From contig CAMUZE010000010.1 of NCBI GenBank assembly GCA_947165135.1, positions 1 through 48,689 on the forward strand: a DNA stretch of 48,689 nt, read 5' to 3'. Positions 8,758-15,841 of the stretch are shown piece after piece (positions within the stretch are counted from its first letter, which is position 1; every line of letters begins with the position of its first letter). The stretch comes from an uncultured Clostridia bacterium (GTDB lineage Bacteria > Bacillota_I > Bacilli_A > RF39 > UBA660). A model generated the notes under the pieces. The model ran no database searches and was not told the DNA's origin. It saw only the letters and a list, made by a program, of their open reading frames with translations. Both the position numbers and the translations under genes were made by a program.

Positions 8758-9736
8758 AACACCTGAGCAGTATTTGGAAAAAGCTATTGAAAGTATTTTA
8801 AATCAAACATATGTAAATTTTGAGTTTATAATAATTGTTGACGGAGATTTAGAAAATAAGGCAATTGTTGAAAAATATGATGACAAAAGAATCAAAGTAA
8901 TATTTAATAAAAAAAATATGGGACTGCCATATTCACTTAATAAAGGAATTGAACTTTCTTCTGGTGAATATATTTTAAGAATGGATTCTGATGATATATC
9001 ATTTAAAAATAGGATTGAGCAACAAGTAGCTTTTATGGAAAATAACAAAGAAATAGATATTGCAGGTGCATATGCTGTTACTTTTGGAGAAAAAAAGGCA
9101 TTTTCATTTTATCCATTCAATGATTATGAGACAATAAAAGCACAACTGATTGTTAGATGTGTTTTAGTACATCCTACGGTTATCATAAGAGCGTCTACAT
9201 TAAAAAAAGAAATCAAGTACAATGAGTCTTATTTCACTGCTCAAGATTATGAATTATGGAGCAGAATGGTTAGGAAACATAATATTTGTATCATGCCATT
9301 TTATATTTTGAAATTAAGAATTCATAAATCCCAAGCGAGTCAAGCAAAAAGACAAACTCAGTTAATGAACACAAAGAATATTTTAAGATCAAATATTGAA
9401 TATTATTTTGATGCAAATAACGCATTAAAAGAAAAAATATTAGATGTTTTGATTTTACTTTCAAATAAAGAAAAGATTACTAAAAGCAATTATGAAAGTA
9501 TCATATACTTTTTCAATCATTATAATAATATCTCAAAAAAGAATATTGATAAAGATATAATGAAAAAAGAATTTAAGACTTTATTATTAATATCGTTAAT
9601 TAAATCTAGATATATTAATTATAAACTATTAAAACTAGTTATTAATATTCATAATATTAAATATATAATTAGTAAAACTATAATAATAATTAAGAGTAAA
9701 ATGAGGTGGATGAATTTAAAATATGAAAATAAATGA
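8723..9736 (+). CDS. Family 2 glycosyltransferase
   Basis: A 337-residue GT-A enzyme starting inside the end of the polymerase gene after AAAAAAGGAG. Motifs are SVIMATYKTPEQYLEKA, FEFIIIVDGD, MGLPYSLNKGIE, LRMDSDDIS and AQDYELWSRM. It is the same subtype as the GT2 at 4475-5290: both have RMDSDDIS plus a late D-x-(D/E)-LW motif. The C-terminal 110 residues are low-complexity, Lys/Ile/Asn-rich helices. It probably adds one sugar of the repeat unit; the donor is unknown. Confidence 0.86.
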   Translation: MKKVSVIMATYKTPEQYLEKAIESILNQTYVNFEFIIIVDGDLENKAIVEKYDDKRIKVIFNKKNMGLPYSLNKGIELSSGEYILRMDSDDISFKNRIEQQVAFMENNKEIDIAGAYAVTFGEKKAFSFYPFNDYETIKAQLIVRCVLVHPTVIIRASTLKKEIKYNESYFTAQDYELWSRMVRKHNICIMPFYILKLRIHKSQASQAKRQTQLMNTKNILRSNIEYYFDANNALKEKILDVLILLSNKEKITKSNYESIIYFFNHYNNISKKNIDKDIMKKEFKTLLLISLIKSRYINYKLLKLVINIHNIKYIISKTIIIIKSKMRWMNLKYENK

Positions 9737-10634
9737 GATATTGAAATTAGTAATTTATAAATTATTGCTTATAATAGATGAAAAACTGGAAATACTTCCT
9801 GATAGTAAGTATTTGAAAATTAAATATTATATGACATTTAGAAAAAAATTAAATATTGATAATCCTAAATCTTACAATGAAAAATTACAATGGTTAAAAT
9901 TATATGATAGAAATAAAAAATATACAACATTAGTGGATAAATATGAAGTAAAAAAATATGTTGCTAGTGTTATTGGAGAAGATTATATAATTCCTACAAT
10001 AGCTGTTTTTAACTCATTTGATGATATAGATTTTTCGAAACTGCCTGATAAGTTCGTGATAAAATGTACTCATGATTCTGGTGGATTAATTATTTGTAGT
10101 GACAAGTCAAAACTAAACATTAAAAATGCTAGGCGTATTATAAATAAGAGCTTAAAAAAGAATTATTATAGAATCGGACGAGAATGGCCATATAAAAATG
10201 TTAAGAGAAAAATAATAATAGAAAAATATATGCAGGACTTTACAGACGGAGAATTAAGAGATTATAAATTTTTTTGCTTTAATGGAAAAGCAAAATTGAT
10301 GTTTATAGCTTCAAATAGACAAGGAAAAGGAGACACATATTTTGACTTTTTTGATTTAGATTTTAATCATCTTTCATTTGAACAAGGTCATCCGAATGCT
10401 CCTAGTATACCGCATAAACCAATTAATTTTGATAAAATGATAGTTTTAGCAGAAAAACTTTCAAAAAATATACCTCATGTAAGAGTTGATTTTTATGAAG
10501 TTAATGGTAAAATCTATTTTGGCGAAATGACATTTTTTCACTATTCTGGTTTTACAAGATTTAATCCAGAAAAGTGGGATTTTGAATTAGGAAAACTTAT
10601 TAATTTGCCCAATAAAAAGGAGAGAAAAAAATGA
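9723..10634 (+). CDS. TupA-like ATP-grasp protein
   Basis: A 303-residue protein matching the ATP-grasp family named after teichuronopeptide biosynthesis protein TupA. Diagnostic stretches are NPKSYNEKLQWLKLYDRN, LVDKYEVKKYV, PDKFVIKCTHDSGG, ELRDYKFFCFNGK and RVDFYEVNGKIYFGEMTF. Members are common in capsule loci and are thought to form amide bonds, for example attaching amino acids to uronic acids, although most are uncharacterised. That activity would suit a uronate-containing polymer, which the nearby ugd and epimerase genes suggest; this is inference. It overlaps the preceding gene by 14 nt and the flippase gene by 4 nt. Confidence 0.83.
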   Translation: MKINEILKLVIYKLLLIIDEKLEILPDSKYLKIKYYMTFRKKLNIDNPKSYNEKLQWLKLYDRNKKYTTLVDKYEVKKYVASVIGEDYIIPTIAVFNSFDDIDFSKLPDKFVIKCTHDSGGLIICSDKSKLNIKNARRIINKSLKKNYYRIGREWPYKNVKRKIIIEKYMQDFTDGELRDYKFFCFNGKAKLMFIASNRQGKGDTYFDFFDLDFNHLSFEQGHPNAPSIPHKPINFDKMIVLAEKLSKNIPHVRVDFYEVNGKIYFGEMTFFHYSGFTRFNPEKWDFELGKLINLPNKKERKK

Positions 10635-12148
10635 GAAGTAGGAAGGCCATTTTTAACATTGGAAGTGGTTTATTATTACAAATCATTGTAGTATTATATG
10701 GATTTATTGTTCCCAAGATTATTATTGAAACATTTGGGTCTAATGTTAATGGTTTAGTTTCTTCAATAACACAATTTTTGGCATATATTACTTTATTAGA
10801 ATCTGGATTTGGTGCAGTTGTTAAATCATCATTATATGAGCCGATTTCTAAAAAGAATTATTTCGAAATTACAAATATATTAAAATCGTCCGAAAAATTT
10901 TTTAGATTAGTTGCATATTTTTTTATAATATATATAATAATATTGTGTTTTGTGTACCCTATATTAGTTAATGAGAGTTTTGGCTGGATATTTACTGTAT
11001 CATTAATAATAATAATTGGTCTTAGCACATTTGCTGAATATTTTTTTGGAATGACATATAAGTTGTATTTGCAAGCGCAACAAAAGACATATATTATTTC
11101 TATTGTTCAAATGTTAACATATATAATCTCTATAATATCAATAATACTATTGGCTAGGATGGGAATTAGTATTCAGATTATAAAACTAGTAAGTGGCTGT
11201 ATTTTTATTCTAAGGCCATTGTTTTTAAATTATTATGTCAAAAAAAAGTATAATATTAATCTCGAAAATGCCAATAATGAATATAAATTAAAACAAAAAT
11301 GGGATGGATTAGCACAACATATTGCGGCAGTTATACATAGTAATACTGATATAACAATATTAACTATTTTTTCAAATTTAGTGGAAGTATCTGTTTATTC
11401 GGTCTATTTTTTAGTTGTCAGTGGTATAAAAGCTTTAATTCAGACTTTTACAAATGGAATTGATGCTACATTTGGTGATATGATTGCAAAAAAAGAAAAA
11501 GATAATTTAAATAAAAAATTTAGCATTTATGAGGTTTTATATAATACAATAATTACTATTGCATTTAGTTGTACAATTGTTTTAATAATACCTTTTGTAA
11601 GTGTGTATACTAAAGGTATAACTGATGTTAACTATATCAGATATACTTTTGGAATTTTGATAGTTATTAGCGAATATATATGGGCAATAAGATTACCATA
11701 TAGTTCTATGACTTTAGCTGCTGGTCATTTTAAAGAAACAAGAGTTGGAGCTTGGGTAGAATGCCTAAGTAATATAGTAATATCTGTGATTTTAGTATGG
11801 AAATATGGAATTGTAGGTGTAACTATCGGTACAATTGTTGCAATGACAATTAGAACAGTAGAATTCATATATCATAGTAATAAATATATTTTAGATAGAT
11901 CAATATGGAATAGTATAAAAAAGATTATTCTTATAATTATAGAGACTTTGTTGATTGTATTTGTTTGTAAGTATTTGCCATATGTTGACAATATTAATTA
12001 TTTAAACTGGATTGTTAATGCATTAATGGTTTTTGGTGTAGCATGTTTAGTTACATTAACAATGAATATATTTGTTTTTAAAAATGAATATAAAAATATG
12101 CTTATAATATTAGATAATATTTTAAAAAGGAAAAGAAAGAATGTATAA
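10631..12148 (+). CDS. Wzx-type polysaccharide flippase (MOP superfamily)
   Basis: A 505-residue protein with about 14 hydrophobic helices, the normal size for a Wzx/RfbX or PST-type exporter. It starts with a basic segment and GSGLLLQIIVVLYGFIVPKIII, and has the usual long central cytoplasmic loop (about 215-235) rich in Lys and Asn. It should flip undecaprenyl-diphosphate-linked repeat units to the outer face, upstream of the Wzy-like polymerase. ATGA overlap with the preceding stop and AAGGAGAG ahead of the start. It is the last gene of the assembly block before the epimerase, which has its own likely promoter. Confidence 0.87.
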   Translation: MRSRKAIFNIGSGLLLQIIVVLYGFIVPKIIIETFGSNVNGLVSSITQFLAYITLLESGFGAVVKSSLYEPISKKNYFEITNILKSSEKFFRLVAYFFIIYIIILCFVYPILVNESFGWIFTVSLIIIIGLSTFAEYFFGMTYKLYLQAQQKTYIISIVQMLTYIISIISIILLARMGISIQIIKLVSGCIFILRPLFLNYYVKKKYNINLENANNEYKLKQKWDGLAQHIAAVIHSNTDITILTIFSNLVEVSVYSVYFLVVSGIKALIQTFTNGIDATFGDMIAKKEKDNLNKKFSIYEVLYNTIITIAFSCTIVLIIPFVSVYTKGITDVNYIRYTFGILIVISEYIWAIRLPYSSMTLAAGHFKETRVGAWVECLSNIVISVILVWKYGIVGVTIGTIVAMTIRTVEFIYHSNKYILDRSIWNSIKKIILIIIETLLIVFVCKYLPYVDNINYLNWIVNALMVFGVACLVTLTMNIFVFKNEYKNMLIILDNILKRKRKNV

Positions 12149-12161
12149 TATTAGTAAGTAT

Positions 12162-12190
12162 TTGTGTAGTAATATTGAAAATATTATAAA
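12162..12190 (+). promoter_or_regulatory. Candidate promoter of the epimerase gene
   Basis: TTGTGT (12162-12167), 17-nt spacer, TATAAA (12185-12190). It lies in the 61-nt gap after the flippase, 20 nt before the epimerase start. No terminator separates the two genes, so read-through from the operon is also likely. Confidence 0.4.
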
Positions 12191-12209
12191 ATCATAAAGG
12201 AGTTAAAAT

Positions 12210-13259
12210 ATGAAAGAAAAAATTGAATTGGAAAATAAAACTATATTAGTAACTGGATCTTGTGGATTTATAGGATATTATTTATCTAAAAGATTACTTG
12301 ATGAAGTTAAAGGTATTAAATTAATTGGTTTCGATAATATGAATGATTATTATGATACTAAACTAAAAGATGCTAGATTAGATAGTTTAAAAAAATATAA
12401 AGATTTTACTTTTATTAAAGGTAATTTAGCAGATAAAGACTTAGTATTTAAAACATTTGAAAAATATAAACCAAGTGTAGTAGTTAACTTAGCTGCTCAA
12501 GCTGGAGTTAGATATTCTATAGATCATCCAGATGTTTATATAGAATCAAATATTATAGGTTTTTATAATATACTTGAAGCTTGTAGATATAATACTGTTG
12601 AACATCTTGTATATGCATCTAGTAGTTCTGTATATGGAGGTAATACTAAAGTACCATTTAGTACAGATGATAAAGTAGATAATCCAGTCAGTTTATATGC
12701 AGCAACTAAGAAATCAAATGAATTATTAGCACATGCATATTCAAAATTATATAATATACCTACTACTGGGCTTAGATTCTTTACCGTATATGGACCATTA
12801 GGTAGACCAGATATGGCTTACTTTGGATTTACTAATAAACTAATAAAGGGTGAAACAATTAAAATATTTAATTATGGTAATTGTAAAAGAGATTTCACCT
12901 ATGTAGATGATATAGTAGAAGGAATTATAAGAGTAATGAAGGGTGCTCCTAAAAAAGAAAATGGAGAAGACGGGCTTCCATTACCACCATATTCAATATA
13001 TAACATAGGTAATAATAACCCTGAAAATTTACTAGATTTTGTAAATATATTACAAGAAGAATTAGTAAGAGCGGGTGTCCTTCCTAAAGATTATGATTTT
13101 GAAAGCCATAAAGAATTAGTACCAATGCAAGCTGGTGATGTTCCCGTTACTTATGCTGATACTAGTGCACTTGAAAAGGATTTTGGATATAAACCAAGTA
13201 CATCTTTAAGAGAAGGACTTAGAAAATTTGCAGAATGGTATAAAGAATTTTATAAATAA
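12210..13259 (+). CDS. UDP-glucuronate 4-epimerase-like NAD-dependent epimerase
   Basis: A 349-residue extended SDR. TGSCGFIGYYLSKRLL binds NAD, NLAAQAGVRYSI is the family stretch, YASSSSVYG holds the catalytic Ser, and YAATKKSNE supplies the Tyr-x3-Lys pair. Then come GLRFFTVYGPLGRPDMA and NYGNCKRDFTYVDDIVEGI. The AAQAGVRYS and GRPDMA signatures and length are those of the CapI/Uge branch, which interconverts UDP-GlcA and UDP-GalA, rather than UDP-glucose epimerase GalE. Substrate fits the UDP-glucose dehydrogenase gene 350 nt downstream. AAAGGAG precedes the ATG by 7 nt. It ends in a bidirectional terminator. Confidence 0.85.
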   Translation: MKEKIELENKTILVTGSCGFIGYYLSKRLLDEVKGIKLIGFDNMNDYYDTKLKDARLDSLKKYKDFTFIKGNLADKDLVFKTFEKYKPSVVVNLAAQAGVRYSIDHPDVYIESNIIGFYNILEACRYNTVEHLVYASSSSVYGGNTKVPFSTDDKVDNPVSLYAATKKSNELLAHAYSKLYNIPTTGLRFFTVYGPLGRPDMAYFGFTNKLIKGETIKIFNYGNCKRDFTYVDDIVEGIIRVMKGAPKKENGEDGLPLPPYSIYNIGNNNPENLLDFVNILQEELVRAGVLPKDYDFESHKELVPMQAGDVPVTYADTSALEKDFGYKPSTSLREGLRKFAEWYKEFYK

Positions 13260-13261
13260 TA

Positions 13262-13290
13262 AAAATAGAATGCTTATTGCATTCTATTTT
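13262..13290. terminator. Bidirectional terminator between convergent genes
   Basis: AAAATAGAATGC (13262-13273) and GCATTCTATTTT (13279-13290) form a 12-bp stem with a 5-nt loop. T runs lie on both strands, ending the epimerase on + and the small zinc-ribbon-like gene on -. Confidence 0.88.
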
Positions 13291-13487
13291 TTATTCATTG
13301 CTAATACATCAGGTTTTTGAAAAGACATTACTTTTTTTCCACACAACTTGCAAACTATAAACCATCTATCTATGCCATCAAATAAGTCTGGATCATATAT
13401 TGGTTCATCCCATTCATGGTTGCATTTTTTTGTATTTTCTTTCACTTCAATTAATTGTTTTTTTAATTCCTTATATTTTTCTTTCAT
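13284..13487 (-). CDS. Small Cys/His protein, possible zinc ribbon
   Basis: A 67-residue protein that I cannot name. A charged N-terminal helix (about 1-20, possibly coiled coil) is followed by CNHEWDEP, a short acidic stretch and VCKLCGKKV. The Cys-x-His and Cys-x2-Cys pairs, about 30 residues apart, could bind one zinc. Support for a real gene is GGGAG upstream of the ATG, a promoter at 13510-13537, and a terminator immediately after it. It stands alone on the minus strand between two sugar-nucleotide genes. Function unknown. Confidence 0.65.
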   Translation of the reverse strand: MKEKYKELKKQLIEVKENTKKCNHEWDEPIYDPDLFDGIDRWFIVCKLCGKKVMSFQKPDVLAMNKK

Positions 13488-13509
13488 ATTTTAACTCCCA
13501 TTAACAAGT

Positions 13510-13537
13510 ATTATATCACAAAAAGATTTAATGTAAA
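13510..13537 (-). promoter_or_regulatory. Promoter of the small minus-strand gene
   Basis: On the minus strand TTTACA (13537-13532), 16-nt spacer, TATAAT (13515-13510) with TG one base before it. It is 23 nt upstream of the 67-residue ORF. Confidence 0.65.
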
Positions 13538-13551
13538 GAATGTAATATCAC

Positions 13552-13580
13552 TTGATTTAATATAATAAATATCTTAAAAT
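13552..13580 (+). promoter_or_regulatory. Candidate promoter of ugd
   Basis: TTGATT (13552-13557), 17-nt spacer, TAAAAT (13575-13580). The predicted start of transcription would be about 25 nt before the ugd start codon, just upstream of its AAAAGAGG site. Confidence 0.55.
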
Positions 13581-13610
13581 AATAATTACAGTATGAAAAG
13601 AGGTATTTTT

Positions 13611-14777
13611 ATGAAAATAGCTGTAGCTGGAACTGGGTATGTTGGTCTTTCTTTAGCAACATTACTTAGTGTTAAAAATGAGGTAGTAGCTCTTGATATA
13701 GTAAGTGAAAAGGTAAATATGATTAATGATCGTGTTTCACCTATAAAAGATGAATATATTGAGAAGTACTTTAGTGAAAAGAAATTAAATTTAAGAGCAA
13801 CTTTAGATTATAAAGATGCTTTTGAAGGGGCTAAATTTATTATAATAAGTACACCAACTAATTATGATGATGAAAAGAATTATTTTGATACATCATCTGT
13901 TGAGGATATAATTCAAAAAGTTATTAGTATGAATTTAGATACAACCATGGTGGTTAAATCTACTATACCTGTTGGATTTATTGAAAATATGAAGAAGAAA
14001 TATAATATTGATAATATTATGTTTAGTCCTGAGTTTTTAAGAGAAGGAAAAGCTTTATATGATAATTTATATCCTTCTAGAATTATAGTTGGTGAAAAAA
14101 GTAAAAGAGCAGAAGAATTTGCTAATTTATTAAAAGAATCTTGTTTAAAAGAAGATGTTCCAGTTAAATTTATGAATTCTACTGAAGCAGAAGCTGTTAA
14201 ATTATTTGCTAATACTTATTTAGCTTTAAGAGTTAGTTATTTTAATGAACTTGATACTTATGCTGAAATTAAGGGATTAAATACTAAAGATATTATTGAA
14301 GGAGTATGTTTAGATCCTAGAATTGGAAATCATTATAATAATCCATCTTTTGGATATGGTGGATATTGTTTACCAAAAGATACTAAACAGTTACTTGCTA
14401 ATTATGAGGATGTACCTCAAAATATGATAGAGGCTATTGTTAAATCTAATGATACTCGTAAGAGTCATATTGCTGATGAAATATTAAGACGTCATCCTAA
14501 AATAGTGGGTGTTTATAGATTGACTATGAAAACTGGTTCTGATAATTTTAGAGCTAGTGCTATACAAGGAGTAATCGAAAAACTTAGAGCTAAAGGAGTA
14601 CACATTATCATTTATGAACCAACTATTAAAGATAATACATTTAATGGGTTAGAGGTAGTTCATAATTTAGCATTATTTAAAGATATTAGTGATGTTATTA
14701 TTGTTAATAGAGTAGATGATGAACTTAATGATGTTAAAGAAATTACTTATACAAGAGATATATTCTCAAGAGATTAA
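13611..14777 (+). CDS. ugd: UDP-glucose 6-dehydrogenase
   Basis: A 388-residue enzyme oxidising UDP-glucose to UDP-glucuronate with two NAD+. The start at 13611 is chosen because [19 protein letters not shown] begins the Rossmann domain and AAAAGAGG precedes it; an in-frame ATG at 13593 is less likely. Further motifs: [28 protein letters not shown], the central-domain [18 protein letters not shown] and [15 protein letters not shown] with the catalytic Cys. Shorter relatives of this type are common in Firmicutes capsule loci. It has its own promoter and terminator. Its product feeds the 4-epimerase upstream and probably the capsule's uronic acid. Confidence 0.93.
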   Translation: MKIAVAGTGYVGLSLATLLSVKNEVVALDIVSEKVNMINDRVSPIKDEYIEKYFSEKKLNLRATLDYKDAFEGAKFIIISTPTNYDDEKNYFDTSSVEDIIQKVISMNLDTTMVVKSTIPVGFIENMKKKYNIDNIMFSPEFLREGKALYDNLYPSRIIVGEKSKRAEEFANLLKESCLKEDVPVKFMNSTEAEAVKLFANTYLALRVSYFNELDTYAEIKGLNTKDIIEGVCLDPRIGNHYNNPSFGYGGYCLPKDTKQLLANYEDVPQNMIEAIVKSNDTRKSHIADEILRRHPKIVGVYRLTMKTGSDNFRASAIQGVIEKLRAKGVHIIIYEPTIKDNTFNGLEVVHNLALFKDISDVIIVNRVDDELNDVKEITYTRDIFSRD

Positions 14778-14806
14778 AATGTCAAATAAAAATTGACATT
14801 TTTATT
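14776..14806 (+). terminator. Intrinsic terminator of ugd
   Basis: AAATGTCAA (14777-14785) pairs with TTGACATTT (14793-14801) around a 7-nt loop, followed by T-rich sequence. It marks the end of the sugar-nucleotide genes and the start of the accessory region. Confidence 0.85.
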
Positions 14807-14889
14807 TGATTTAATGCATAAAAAATATAACTTTATGTAAATTACTCTTGTTTAATTTTTTATTTTATTTTACAATACATTATTGATAG

Positions 14890-15336
14890 ATAGGAAAATC
14901 TTTTGTTAACAAATTTTTAGGTAAACATTTATTAAGTGAAGAATCTGAAGCATGGAAATATGGACCTGTGTATAAAGATATATATGAATGTTTTTCTTAT
15001 TATGGTTATAAAAAGATAGATTATGATGAATTATTAAAAAATAATACTATTGATTTAACAGAAAATGAGAAAAAATATTTGGATTCTATTATAAGAAATT
15101 TCGGTTTTTATAGTGGTAGTGTATTAAGAGAAATGTCACATCTAACAGATCCTTGGTTGGATAGTAGGAAAGGATTAGTTCAAGATGAAAGCTCAAATAG
15201 AATTATTAGTCTAGATGAAATGGATTCTTATTTTAATAAAATGATTGTTAAATATAATATTAATAAATTAGAAGATATTTCAAAATATAGTAAATCATTA
15301 TTTAATATTGTAAAAAAGAAAATATTAGATAATTAA
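14890..15336 (+). pseudogene. 5'-truncated Panacea/DUF4065 (GepA-type) antitoxin remnant
   Basis: The open frame runs from 14890 to 15336 but has no good start: two stop codons precede it, and the first usable codon is a GTG at 14968 without a ribosome binding site. In-frame sequence before that GTG still encodes conserved family residues: HLLSEESEAWKYGPVYKDIY matches the core (F/L)-x-E-x-(I/F)-EAW-x-YGPV of DUF4065/Panacea proteins. The usual first 35 or so residues, with the LQKLLYYAQ helix, are missing. The rest has LTENEKKYLDSII and LREMSHLTDPW, which is the normal C-terminal half. Panacea domains are antitoxin domains in PanAT toxin-antitoxin pairs and phage-linked proteins. No clear toxin partner is adjacent. 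Judged a decayed copy. Confidence 0.7.
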
Positions 15337-15377
15337 TGTAAAATTGAATACACGCAAATTCTTGACTCTGGCAACAA

Positions 15378-15404
15378 AAAATCTCTTTTGAAGAGATTTT
15401 TTTG
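15378..15404. terminator. Bidirectional intrinsic terminator
   Basis: AATCTCTT and AAGAGATT form a short stem around TTG (about 15380-15398), with A run before and T run after. It can end transcripts of the antitoxin remnant (+) and of the 37-residue ORF (-). Confidence 0.75.
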
Positions 15405-15414
15405 ATTATTAATA

Positions 15415-15528
15415 TTAAATATACTTTGTTCTTGTTCTACCATTTACAGATGTAGTAATTGCCGTTCTATTCCCGATTCTTCTTGTTGTTATTTTAATAT
15501 TAATTGGCTTTAATCTTATTTTTGTCAT
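15415..15528 (-). CDS. Small basic protein, 37 residues
   Basis: A short minus-strand ORF starting at ATG 15528 after a near-perfect AAAGGAGGAT site. The peptide begins MTKIRLKPINIKITTRR and ends TSVNGRTRTKYI; it has ten Lys/Arg and no acidic residues. It may form a small beta structure, and I do not recognise the family. The strong ribosome binding site and a terminator directly after the stop support a real gene. Upstream, CTTTCTAG and CTAGAAAG (positions 15566-15537 on the minus strand) form a hairpin whose 3' arm overlaps the first bases of the ribosome binding site, so translation may be structure-controlled. Confidence 0.55.
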   Translation of the reverse strand: MTKIRLKPINIKITTRRIGNRTAITTSVNGRTRTKYI

Positions 15529-15536
15529 ATATCCTC

Positions 15537-15566
15537 CTTTCTAGAGTTTTGTAAACCACTAGAAAG
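15537..15566 (-). promoter_or_regulatory. Hairpin overlapping the ribosome binding site of the 37-residue ORF
   Basis: Perfect 8-bp inverted repeat CTTTCTAG / CTAGAAAG separated by 14 nt. Read on the minus strand, the second arm runs into AAAGGAGG. It could hide part of the site from ribosomes. It may be bound by protein instead; sequence alone cannot tell. Confidence 0.45.
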
Positions 15567-15570
15567 TTTT

Positions 15571-15600
15571 TTGCATTTATGCAAAAAAATGTGATATAAT
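15571..15600 (+). promoter_or_regulatory. Promoter with palindromic operator-like -35 region
   Basis: TTGCAT (15571-15576), 18-nt spacer, TATAAT (15595-15600) with TG one base before. The -35 hexamer is half of the palindrome TTGCATTTATGCAA (15571-15584), a possible repressor site. It precedes the short structured RNA at 15607-15681. Confidence 0.6.
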
Positions 15601-15606
15601 TCACTT

Positions 15607-15681
15607 AGGGTTTATTTAACTCTAATATTATAAGAGTGCATATTAGCACTAGAGAAAGAAACTGTGTAATAGTTTCTTTTT
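15607..15681 (+). ncRNA. Candidate short structured RNA upstream of the RloA/RloB pair
   Basis: A predicted transcript of about 75 nt lies between the promoter at 15571-15600 and an intrinsic terminator (GAAACT 15658-15663, AGTTTC 15671-15676, then five T). It contains mutually exclusive pairings: CTAATAT with ATATTAG (15622-15628 / 15640-15646), AGTGC with GCACT (15635-15639 / 15646-15650), and TAGAGAAA with a TTTCTCTA beyond the terminator. No ORF with a ribosome binding site is inside. It may be a free small RNA or an attenuator leader for the defence genes. It matches no RNA family that I know. Confidence 0.4.
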
Positions 15682-15787
15682 AATTTCTCTAATTAAATTA
15701 TATATCAATAAAATGTATAAATCAACATTTAATTGTTAAAATTAGAAAGTTTTGATTAATATTTAAAAATTAAATGTAAAAAAGTAG

Positions 15788-15816
15788 TTGATTTTTGTTA
15801 ATAATAAACATATAAT
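15788..15816 (+). promoter_or_regulatory. Promoter of the RloA/RloB pair
   Basis: TTGATT (15788-15793), 17-nt spacer, TATAAT (15811-15816). Predicted transcription start is about 15823, directly ahead of AAAGGAAGG and the start codon at 15842. Confidence 0.6.
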
Positions 15817-15841
15817 ATATTTAAAGGAAGGAAAATTAAAT

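Noticed and set aside
4475-10634. Possible TGA=Trp recoding, as in Mollicutes
   Set aside because: Several intact genes end in TGA exactly where family length and the next start codon predict, and Trp is written TGG. Standard code 11 fits.
13593-13610. Earlier in-frame start of ugd
   Set aside because: The ribosome site AAAAGAGG lies between it and the ATG at 13611, where the conserved Rossmann motif begins.
14968-15336. Intact 122-residue gene starting at GTG
   Set aside because: Conserved DUF4065 residues are encoded in frame upstream of the GTG and no ribosome site precedes it, so it is better read as a truncated gene.
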